DNA of 64,000 nt from Rhodococcus sp. Leaf278 (lineage in GTDB: Bacteria > Actinomycetota > Actinomycetes > Mycobacteriales > Mycobacteriaceae), in contig NZ_LMRR01000006.1 in the NCBI RefSeq assembly GCF_001426085.1, positions 1 through 64,000 of the forward strand. Direction: 5' to 3'. Positions 47,445 to 54,194 of the stretch are shown here, in pieces. Each line of letters starts with the position of its first letter. Positions within the stretch are counted from its first letter, which is position 1. The notes under the pieces were generated by a model, which worked only from the letters and a program-made list of their open reading frames with translations, did no database searches and was not told the DNA's origin. A program made the translations under genes and the position numbers.

Positions 47445-48044
47445 GTGCTGAGCAAGATGCCGCCGAGTCGCCGCGGCGTCGCAAAGAAGAACGCCATCGT
47501 GGACGCGGCTCTCGAGGTGGTCAGCGAAATGGGGATTGCCGGTCTGTCGATGCGAGTGGTTGCGGCGCGAGCGGGGATACCGCTCGGAGCCGTGGGTTAC
47601 TACTTCGCGGGAAAAGACGACCTGATTCAGGCAGCGTTCGACCGTCACATTCAGCGCGAAACGGCGCGTGTCACCTCGACGATCGCTAGTATCGGCAACA
47701 GCCCGACCACGGATGATCTGGCCGATCGGTTGGCCGAATTGGTCATAGAAGGGCTGACGCACAAGCGTTTCCAGCTTCTCGCCGAATACGAATTCACGGT
47801 GGAGGGTGTGCGGCGTCCCGCGTTGGCGCGGGCATCTGCCGCCTGGCAGGCAACGCTGAACATTCAGTTGCAGACCGTCCTGAAGAACATGGACTTCTCG
47901 AGCCCGAGGACGGACGCGCGGCTGATATTGGCGGTGCTCGCCGGTCTCGAGGTCGACCACCTGCCGAACGAACTCCGCCCCGCGGAGGCTCGAACGATCA
48001 AAGAAGTGCTGCGGCGACTGGTGCAGTCTCTCGACAAAGGCTAG
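47445..48044 (+). CDS. TetR-family regulator (of the NCS1/amidohydrolase operon)
   Basis: 199 residues from GTG 47445 (VLSKMPPSRRG); ATG 47457 is an alternative. Helix-turn-helix at about 18-62 with AGLSMRVVAARAGIPLGAVGYYFAGKDDLI. The ligand domain is helical. It lies 44 bp behind the amidohydrolase gene and is probably its cotranscribed repressor, binding the CTTGGTCGA sites before the SDR gene and before the separate MBL-fold gene. Confidence 0.87.
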   Translation: MLSKMPPSRRGVAKKNAIVDAALEVVSEMGIAGLSMRVVAARAGIPLGAVGYYFAGKDDLIQAAFDRHIQRETARVTSTIASIGNSPTTDDLADRLAELVIEGLTHKRFQLLAEYEFTVEGVRRPALARASAAWQATLNIQLQTVLKNMDFSSPRTDARLILAVLAGLEVDHLPNELRPAEARTIKEVLRRLVQSLDKG

Positions 48045-48110
48045 GACGCAACAGAACCAGACTTTCGAGCCGACACTGCACTCGGATGCCACTCGAAGCC
48101 ATACCCACTT

Positions 48111-48140
48111 GTGTCACTGGCACCTTGCGTCCGGTGACAC
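48111..48140. promoter_or_regulatory. Inverted repeat GTGTCAC-N16-GTGACAC
   Basis: Perfect 7-bp inverted arms at 48111-48117 and 48134-48140, 11-20 bp upstream of the hypothetical gene. It could be an operator or a small hairpin after the tetR stop at 48044. No repeats elsewhere were noticed. Confidence 0.35.
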
Positions 48141-48151
48141 CGACATGAAAG

Positions 48152-48679
48152 GTGCCGACTGTGGCACGTGTTGAGATAACTCGAATGACCGAAGCCGTTT
48201 CGGACGCCGCCTTCGTCGCGATCGCGCAGGCCACCAAGCACTCGATCGGACTGCGTGTGTGTGGCAAAGAGCCCAGTGAGCTCGAGCCGGTAGACGTCAC
48301 CGTCTTCACGCAGAGGTCGTGGATCGGTACCGAGTCGGGGTATGCAGTCGAAATCATGCCCCAGCTCGCGACCGAGGATCAACCGGCCACGGTCGAAGCC
48401 TGCGATCGCTTGGCAGCAGACATACTGGGTGATGTCGCTGCGGTCGTTCCCCACGGCGCTCCCTTCCATGTGTGGGTCAACAACGGTGGAATGACCGGAT
48501 TCGCAGAGGGTTTCGGAACATCGTCGTCTCCGATACTCACGCGGAGCAGTTACGTCACAGTTCTCGGTCACACCGTCACGGACAAGGAATGGGAGTCGGC
48601 GTGTGCGCTGGCCGAGGAGAAAGGGCAATGGGCGCTGCTGCAACATCCTGAGTCGGTCTATCGAACTCTGGCGGACTGA
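48152..48679 (+). CDS. Hypothetical protein, possibly tautomerase-like
   Basis: 175 residues from GTG 48152, or 172 from GTG 48161, which has the better AAAGG spacing. Not recognised with confidence. With the first start, residue 2 is proline followed by TVARVEIT, the layout of the 4-oxalocrotonate tautomerase superfamily with its catalytic Pro1. The length would suit a two-motif member, but the rest does not clearly match. The protein is soluble, with no signal peptide or transmembrane segment. It lies between a tetR gene and an MBL-fold hydrolase gene on the same strand, 184 bp before the latter. Confidence 0.7.
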   Translation: MPTVARVEITRMTEAVSDAAFVAIAQATKHSIGLRVCGKEPSELEPVDVTVFTQRSWIGTESGYAVEIMPQLATEDQPATVEACDRLAADILGDVAAVVPHGAPFHVWVNNGGMTGFAEGFGTSSSPILTRSSYVTVLGHTVTDKEWESACALAEEKGQWALLQHPESVYRTLAD

Positions 48680-48765
48680 CAGCGCTGAAGTCGAACGCTC
48701 GATCCATAGCCGGGATCGCGCGATGGCGGGATGACAGTCGTTGATTGCGTGTAAGGTCAGAAAAA

Positions 48766-48783
48766 CTTGGTCGAACGTTCCAC
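48766..48783. promoter_or_regulatory. CTTGGTCGA-type operator, copy 3
   Basis: CTTGGTCGAACGTTCCAC differs from copy 2 (44055-44072) at 2 of 18 positions, although 4.7 kb away. It is 81 bp upstream of the MBL-fold gene start, linking that gene to the NCS1/amidohydrolase operon. Confidence 0.6.
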
Positions 48784-48863
48784 TTCGCCGGCGGAAATTC
48801 AATGAAAGCCATGAGGCTGGAGACGGTAACGGCCCTCGAAAATTCACGTGAGGACGATGCCCG

Positions 48864-49652
48864 ATGACTACCCCTACCTGTGAACGCATGTTCTGTCTGA
48901 CGTTGGCGTTCGACGAGATTCCGGAACACATTTCGATAGAGGGCGGCTCCGACCGCGTTCTCATCGAGCCGGTGTGTGCCATTGTCGTCAGGACCTCCAT
49001 CGGTTGGGTCCTGCTCGACACCGGAACCGATGCGCGACGGTTCCGCGGACCCGACCCGGACGACTCGTATGCTCCGTGCGCGCCGCCCACCTTCCCGACC
49101 GACGGTGATCCTCTCATCGATGCCCTAGCGGCTCATGGTCTCTCACCGAACGACCTTGCTTTCGCCGCAATCTCGCACCTGCATCTCGACCACTCGGGAG
49201 GACTGCGACATCTCGCCGAGGCCGGTGTGGAAGTATTCGTCCAGCGGCGCGAACTCGAGTTCGCGATGGACAAGGCCGGGCGCGCAGACGCCTACCTGCG
49301 TGAGGACTACTCGAACCCGAACATCAAGTGGCGCATCCTCGATGGTGATGCGGAGTTGGCACCGGGTATCGATGCGATCTCCACGCCGGGGCACACGCCG
49401 GGCCACATGTCGTATCGGGTTCGGATGGCGAAATCCGGAACCTGGATTTTCACGATGGACGCCATCGATCTGCAGGCAGGCATCGACGAGGACCGTCTGG
49501 TCGGGACCCATGCAGTACCGGAAGATGCTCCGCTGGTTCGGCTCTCACACGATCGGTTGATCGAGATGGCGGCAGCCGAGGGCGCGCGACTGGTGGCCGG
49601 GCACTGCCCGGTCACGTGGCCGGACGTCGCCACCGTGGCCGGGCACGAGTAG
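48864..49652 (+). CDS. Metallo-beta-lactamase-fold hydrolase, N-acyl-homoserine-lactonase-like family
   Basis: 262 residues. The dinuclear zinc site is complete: HLHLDH (His105, His107, Asp109, His110), His177/His181 in TPGHTPGH, Asp199 in TMDAIDL, and a C-terminal histidine in AGHCPVTW. The layout, without extra domains, resembles AiiA-type lactonases. Many such proteins act on other lactones or esters, so quorum-quenching activity cannot be claimed. It shares an operator with the NCS1 operon and ends before a strong terminator. Confidence 0.87.
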   Translation: MTTPTCERMFCLTLAFDEIPEHISIEGGSDRVLIEPVCAIVVRTSIGWVLLDTGTDARRFRGPDPDDSYAPCAPPTFPTDGDPLIDALAAHGLSPNDLAFAAISHLHLDHSGGLRHLAEAGVEVFVQRRELEFAMDKAGRADAYLREDYSNPNIKWRILDGDAELAPGIDAISTPGHTPGHMSYRVRMAKSGTWIFTMDAIDLQAGIDEDRLVGTHAVPEDAPLVRLSHDRLIEMAAAEGARLVAGHCPVTWPDVATVAGHE

Positions 49653-49682
49653 GTCACCGAAACGCAGATCTTTCGGTGCTGC

Positions 49683-49720
49683 GTGGCATGGTCGAACGAA
49701 CATCGACTCGACCATGCCAC
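49683..49720. terminator. Bidirectional hairpin between convergent MBL-fold and thiolase-like genes
   Basis: Perfect 13-bp stem GTGGCATGGTCGA/TCGACCATGCCAC with a 12-nt loop, lying 30 bp past one stop and 22 bp past the other. No T-tract, but the position and stability fit a terminator for both transcripts. Confidence 0.7.
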
Positions 49721-49742
49721 CCTGTGCACTGCAGGTTCGGTC

Positions 49743-50894
49743 CTATCGCGGTGCACCCAACACGTGAGCGATACTCACCGCGCCGATTCCGACCAAATGG
49801 GCGAGTCCGAACTGCGCCGACGGTTGCTGGCGTTCTCCCGCCTCACCGCGTAGTTGTCGTGTGATCTCGACGATCTGCCCTACGCCCGTGGGTCCGACCG
49901 GGTGGCCCATTCCCAGGAGTCCGCCGGACGGGCTGATAGCGACTGCGCCACCGATGTCGAATTCACCATCGCGCAGGCGACCGGGAGCCTGTCCCTCCGG
50001 GCAGATACCCATCGCCTCGACATACTGAAGTTCCTCGATCGTGAACGCATCGTGCAGTTCGACGACGTCCAGATCGTCAGCGCCGATGCCGGCCTCGGCC
50101 AGCGCCTCCGACGTGGTCACTCGCGTCAATTCGACGTCGTGGCTCTTCGTACCGTAGAGCTCTTCCGATCGCTGGGCGCTCGCCAGAACGCGAACGGCTC
50201 TGCTTCTGTCCAGTTCGAGGCGATCGATCGCATCCTCGGATACGACGATCACGGCGGAGGCACCTTCACCGACGGGGCAGCATTGCAACCGTGTCAGTGC
50301 CCCGGCAATCGGGCGATCCTCGAGTATCTCGTCCAGAGTTCGTACAGTTTGCCGTTGCGCGAAGGGGTTCTTGGCCGCGTTGTTGTGGTTCTTCACCGCC
50401 ACTCGGGCCAAGTCGGAGACGTCGGCGCGGCGGGTGCTGAGGTATTCCTCTGCGAGAAGTGCGTAATGCACCGGCGGTGTGAGGATCCCATCGTCCAAGG
50501 ACGCTACGCCGGTGAGGCTTTCCGCCCGAACGCTTGCGCCGACCTTGTCGACCCCGGCAGCCAGAACCACGTCGGCGAAGCCGGCCGCGACATCGCGGAT
50601 GGCACACCGGAAGGCCGAGGAACCGGACGCAGATGCGTTCTCCACCTGCGTCATCGGAATTCCGGTGACTCCGAGATGACGGAGGATCGGTCGGCTGACG
50701 GCCATTCCGATCCGCGTCGTTCCGGTATAGGCAGCGTCGACGGAGCTCCACGGCACCCCGGCGTCGTCGAGAGCCGCTCGGACTGCAGTGAGACCGAGAT
50801 CGACGAAGCTGGTGTCCGACTTACGCTGGTATGGATGCAGGCCGATTCCGACGACGTACACCGGGCGCAAGGTACTCAGATTCTCGCGACTCAC
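49743..50894 (-). CDS. Thiolase-superfamily protein lacking the nucleophilic cysteine (Ltp2-like aldolase candidate)
   Basis: 383 residues from GTG 50894 (4-bp overlap with the upstream gene). The fold of SCP-x/lipid-transfer-type thiolases is clear: GTTRIGM, VENASASGSSAF, VELHDAFTIEELQYVEAMG and GMGHPVGPTG. Thiolases have cysteine in ENxCASG; here it is Ser88 (codon TCT), and the second conserved cysteine of HDCF is alanine. Together with a DUF35 partner this recalls the steroid side-chain aldolase Ltp2-ChsH2(DUF35), a thiolase-like retro-aldolase without the cysteine. Aldol cleavage of a 3-hydroxyacyl-CoA is the favoured inference; a dead thiolase is possible. Confidence 0.85.
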   Translation of the reverse strand: MSRENLSTLRPVYVVGIGLHPYQRKSDTSFVDLGLTAVRAALDDAGVPWSSVDAAYTGTTRIGMAVSRPILRHLGVTGIPMTQVENASASGSSAFRCAIRDVAAGFADVVLAAGVDKVGASVRAESLTGVASLDDGILTPPVHYALLAEEYLSTRRADVSDLARVAVKNHNNAAKNPFAQRQTVRTLDEILEDRPIAGALTRLQCCPVGEGASAVIVVSEDAIDRLELDRSRAVRVLASAQRSEELYGTKSHDVELTRVTTSEALAEAGIGADDLDVVELHDAFTIEELQYVEAMGICPEGQAPGRLRDGEFDIGGAVAISPSGGLLGMGHPVGPTGVGQIVEITRQLRGEAGERQQPSAQFGLAHLVGIGAVSIAHVLGAPR

Positions 50895-51229
50895 TGTTCG
50901 CCCTCCGTCTTGCAGAAGACCACTGCGCCGTGTGCTGCCCGTGCTTCGACACGGTCGCCCGCGCGGCAGTCCGGTTCGAGTCGAGACCGCACCGCAATTC
51001 CCTCGTCCAGAACTACCGTCCCGATGGCGAGCGGGGTCGACAGAGATTTGTTGGGATGTTCGCTGACTGTCACCGCGGACCGCACCCGACCGTTTCCGGA
51101 CAGCGCTGTGGGCATGAAGTCGGGTGAGACGCTTCCGCAGCGCTCGCAACCGAAGGTCTGGACGGGAACGGAGATCGTTCCGCAGAGACGACATTTCATT
51201 CCCGACAGGGGCTGATCGTCTGTGTGCAT
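50891..51229 (-). CDS. DUF35 / OB-fold acyl-CoA-associated zinc-ribbon protein
   Basis: 112 residues. The rubredoxin-like zinc ribbon has Cys13-x2-Cys16 and Cys28-x2-Cys31 (CRLCG, GCERCG), followed by the OB-fold segment RSAVTVSEHP. Such proteins bind partner thiolase-like enzymes, shaping the active site. The stop overlaps the thiolase-like start (GTGA), as expected for a fixed complex. The start ATG at 51229 has only a weak ribosome site. Divergent from the LLM gene, with an ACTTGCTGT operator between. Confidence 0.9.
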   Translation of the reverse strand: MHTDDQPLSGMKCRLCGTISVPVQTFGCERCGSVSPDFMPTALSGNGRVRSAVTVSEHPNKSLSTPLAIGTVVLDEGIAVRSRLEPDCRAGDRVEARAAHGAVVFCKTEGEQ

Positions 51230-51360
51230 TCGTAGTCTTCTCTCTGCGCGAGGAAATTCGGTGAAGTGTTGGTAGAGAACGAAGTGCGCATGCGACCGGA
51301 ACGAACTTCGGTGGCAATTCGTTTCCCCACGATGGCCGGCACGCCACTTCAAGTTAGCAA

Positions 51361-51382
51361 CTTGCTGTACAGACAGCAAGTA
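51361..51382. promoter_or_regulatory. Operator ACTTGCTGT-N4-ACAGCAAGT (copy 1)
   Basis: Perfect 9-bp inverted arms around ACAG, between the divergent DUF35 and LLM genes. Related sites occur at 57561-57582 and 60953-60974. A TAAAAT right after it (51382-51387) may be a -10 box, which would leave the LLM transcript nearly leaderless (ATG at 51401). Probable binding site of the TetR at 52493. Confidence 0.8.
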
Positions 51383-51400
51383 AAATGACAAGATCGAACG

Positions 51401-52432
51401 ATGGGCATACCAGTGGACTTTCGCCTCGGTGATCTGGTCGATCAGGATGAGCTCCAATCTGTCTGCAGGTACGCCGAACAGGTGCCCTATGCGGGCATTC
51501 AAGCCATCGAGGCGCGCCACGATCCGCTGGTACAGCTCACGGTCGCCTGCACGGCAACATCGCAGATCAGGCTGACCAGCGCGGTGACGGTGGCGTTCGC
51601 GCGCAACCCCATGAGCACGGCAATTGCGGCCGCAGACCTGGCGACCCTGTCGCGAGGACGGTTCGTCCTGGGTCTGGGCAGTCAGATCAGATCGCACATC
51701 GAACATCGCTTCGGTATGCCGTGGAGCCGTCCGACCCACCGAATGGAGGAGTTCGTCGACGCCGTTCGTGCAATCTGGGCTTGCTGGGAAACCGGTGACA
51801 CGCTCGACTTTCGTGGACAGTTCTATCGACACACGCTGATGAACTCGACTTTCCGACGAGACATGCCCTTCGGTCCCCCGAAGATCTTGGTGGCCGCTGT
51901 CGGGCCGGCTATGACGCGCGTTGCAGGCAGAGTTGGTGATGGACTGCTGGTGCATCCGTTCACGACCCGTCGATACCTGTCGGAAGTGTTGCTACCCAGG
52001 GTCTTCGAGGCTCGGCGAGCGAGTGCCCGCGCCGACGAGTCGTACGAAATCAGCGGCGGAATCCTCATTGCCACGGGATCCTCCGATGAGGCGTTCGAGG
52101 CTTCGGTCCAGGCTTTGCGCCGTCAGATCGCTTTTCACGGCAGCACCCCGGCATATAGACCGGTGTTGGCATTGCACGGCTGGGACGCACTCGGAGAAGA
52201 GTTGCACCGCCTCTCGAAGACCGATGATTGCCGACGATGGGACGTGATGACATCGCTGATCGACGACGAGGTCACGACCACGATCGGCGTCGTTGCCCCC
52301 GAGCACGAGCTGGCGGGTGCTCTCCGCGAGCGTGTCGACGGGGTGTGGAATCGGATTGCGCTGTATCCATCTGCCCCGGTTTCGGCCACGTCGATGGCGA
52401 ATGTCGCCACTGCAATGCGTGAGAGCACCTAG
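51401..52432 (+). CDS. LLM-class (luciferase-like) F420-dependent oxidoreductase
   Basis: 343 residues, TIM-barrel flavin/F420 enzyme of the bacterial luciferase superfamily. Segments typical of actinobacterial TIGR03617-like members are LTSAVTVAFARNPMSTA, LSRGRFVLGLGSQ, GMPWSRPTHRMEEFV and GDGLLVHPFTTRRY. It likely uses reduced F420 for a hydride transfer on a pathway intermediate, although FMN-dependent monooxygenation is possible. First gene of a two-gene operon with the tetR, 61 bp apart. Confidence 0.9.
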   Translation: MGIPVDFRLGDLVDQDELQSVCRYAEQVPYAGIQAIEARHDPLVQLTVACTATSQIRLTSAVTVAFARNPMSTAIAAADLATLSRGRFVLGLGSQIRSHIEHRFGMPWSRPTHRMEEFVDAVRAIWACWETGDTLDFRGQFYRHTLMNSTFRRDMPFGPPKILVAAVGPAMTRVAGRVGDGLLVHPFTTRRYLSEVLLPRVFEARRASARADESYEISGGILIATGSSDEAFEASVQALRRQIAFHGSTPAYRPVLALHGWDALGEELHRLSKTDDCRRWDVMTSLIDDEVTTTIGVVAPEHELAGALRERVDGVWNRIALYPSAPVSATSMANVATAMREST

Positions 52433-52492
52433 TCGACGCGATTTCATGGCAGGCTCGGGGCGAGGGGCGGAACGACCTTAGGATTGTTGGAG

Positions 52493-53134
52493 ATGGCAAC
52501 CACAGACACGCGAAGCAAAGACAACGGGAAACGCTCGATGACTCAGGAAGAACGCAGCTCGAATGCTCGGTCCGCGTTGATCGATGCGACCCTGTCGATC
52601 CTCGTCAACGAGGGCTTCCGAAACGCGACGTTCACGCGCATCCAGCAAGAGGCCGGCGTGAGTCGAGGGCTCATCGGTTACCACTTCGGAACCAAGTCGG
52701 CGTTGATGGAGAGCGTGATTCACGCGGTGCAGGACCGCTATCACGCTGATACGGAAGAGTTGATCGGCGACGACGTCGCCGGTATCGATGCACTGCGTAA
52801 CGTGTTGAGCTCGTACTTGGGCAGGTTGGCAGTCAATCCGATTCCTGCACAAGCGATGTTGGTGTTGGCCACCGAGTCGATCAGTGAAGCGCCCGAGATC
52901 AGGCGAGCGGTGCAGGAGAGCTTTGCGGTGATGCGTTCGGAATTCGGCGAACTGCTTGCCCGAGGTCAGCGAGACGGAACGATCCGAGACAGCGTCGATC
53001 CGGCCGGCTACGCCGTCGTCCTCGAAGGTGTACTGCGAGGGTCGGCCCTGCAGTTCCTCGTCGACCAGAAGGACGTCGACCTCGACGCTGCCCGCATCGC
53101 GATATTGGGGCTTGTCGACGGTATAGCGGCATAG
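52493..53134 (+). CDS. TetR-family regulator, probable master of the ACTTGCTG regulon
   Basis: 213 residues from ATG 52493 (AGGA about 9 nt upstream; a TTG at 52484 is less likely). The helix-turn-helix (about 24-70) contains FRNATFTRIQQEAGVSRGLI, and GYHFGTKSALM follows. The helical ligand domain is of the type seen in acyl-CoA-responsive TetR proteins. It is cotranscribed with the LLM gene, behind the operator at 51361. The two further copies of that operator lie at the promoters of acyl-CoA catabolic and transporter genes up to 8 kb away, which makes this the only plausible local regulator. Confidence 0.92.
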   Translation: MATTDTRSKDNGKRSMTQEERSSNARSALIDATLSILVNEGFRNATFTRIQQEAGVSRGLIGYHFGTKSALMESVIHAVQDRYHADTEELIGDDVAGIDALRNVLSSYLGRLAVNPIPAQAMLVLATESISEAPEIRRAVQESFAVMRSEFGELLARGQRDGTIRDSVDPAGYAVVLEGVLRGSALQFLVDQKDVDLDAARIAILGLVDGIAA

Positions 53135-53141
53135 GCCGATT

Positions 53142-54194
53142 TCAGGTGCGCGTCCCATGATCGAACAGCGCCGGAAACCGGACCAGCGGGCCGGCCGTGG
53201 GGTCGTCGACCACCAGGGAGGTGCTCCTCTCTCGTACCGACTCGACCGCAGCACCGGGCGCGAGCACCGGGGACGAGGGCACCCCCGATCTCGCCAGCAG
53301 CTGCAGCGCGTCGGTGCTCGTCATTGTCGAGAAGTGCAGTGCAAGAGCATCGTTGATCTCTTCGGCGCACAGTGACCGGGCCGAGAACGTGGCGTATCGA
53401 GGACCTGCCCATTCGTCCGATATGAGGATCTCCACCAGTCTGCTCCAGAAGTGGTCCTCGATGGCTGCCACCGTGATCAGTGTATTGTCGCTGCAGCGAA
53501 ACACTCCGTATGCGGGCCGCTCCAGGGCAGCCACACGTTGCTCGGCGAGACTCTCCACTCGATCTCCCGCGAACGCACCCAGCCGAGGATTCAGCCAGTG
53601 TGCCAGGCAGTCTCGGATAGCGAGATCGATGTAGCATCCTTGACCCGTTCTCTCCCGTGCGACGAGTCCGGCAAGAACGGAGCCGACGCCGTAGGTCGCT
53701 GCCGCGAGGTCACCCACCGGAACGCCGGGGCCCCAGGCGGGGTCGCGTCCGACTTCCCCAGCCAGGGCCAGCACTCCTGATCGGGCCGCGTAGTCGATGT
53801 CGTGGCCGGGGGTCTGCGCGAGCGGCCCCAGTTGCCCGTACCCCGACAGCGACAGATAGACCAGCCGTGGCAACCGCGCGCGAACAGTGTCCGGTCCGAG
53901 ACCCAATTTCGCCATCACCCCGGGGCGGTAGCCCTCGAGCATGATGTCCGCGTCTGCCAACAAGGTCCACGCAACCTCGACGTCGGCGTCGGACTTCAGG
54001 TCGAGAGTCCGCATCTCTTTGCCGCGGTTGACCGCCGCGAATGCTCCCGCACCGAGGTGCCGGGCATTGTCTCCGCCAGGGCGCTCGATCTTGATGACCC
54101 TGGCTCCCAAGTCCACCAGCGCCTGCGTCAGGAAGGGGCCGGGCAGCAACTCCGTGAAGTCGACGACGACAACGCCGTCCAGAGGCATTGTCAT
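53142..54194 (-). CDS. Family III CoA-transferase (CaiB/BaiF)
   Basis: 350 residues. The N-terminus LDGVVVVDFTELLPGPFLTQ is the classic family III start; GYGQLGPLAQTPGHDIDYAA and GVPVGDLAAATYG carry the active-site aspartate region. It moves CoA between acids. It is rather short for the family (380-430), missing part of the end. The stop lies 7 bp from that of the convergent tetR; the start overlaps the ligase stop by 4 bp, so it is translated with the NDP-forming ligase gene. Confidence 0.9.
   Translation of the reverse strand: MTMPLDGVVVVDFTELLPGPFLTQALVDLGARVIKIERPGGDNARHLGAGAFAAVNRGKEMRTLDLKSDADVEVAWTLLADADIMLEGYRPGVMAKLGLGPDTVRARLPRLVYLSLSGYGQLGPLAQTPGHDIDYAARSGVLALAGEVGRDPAWGPGVPVGDLAAATYGVGSVLAGLVARERTGQGCYIDLAIRDCLAHWLNPRLGAFAGDRVESLAEQRVAALERPAYGVFRCSDNTLITVAAIEDHFWSRLVEILISDEWAGPRYATFSARSLCAEEINDALALHFSTMTSTDALQLLARSGVPSSPVLAPGAAVESVRERSTSLVVDDPTAGPLVRFPALFDHGTRT

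Noticed and set aside
48864..49652. Quorum-quenching AHL lactonase as a firm call
   Set aside because: The zinc site is shared by many MBL-fold lactonases and esterases. No luxI/luxR genes are nearby, so the activity is left open.
49686..49712. TGGTCGAACGAAC, similar to the CTTGGTCGA operators
   Set aside because: It is one arm and loop of the 13-bp terminator stem between convergent genes, not at a promoter.
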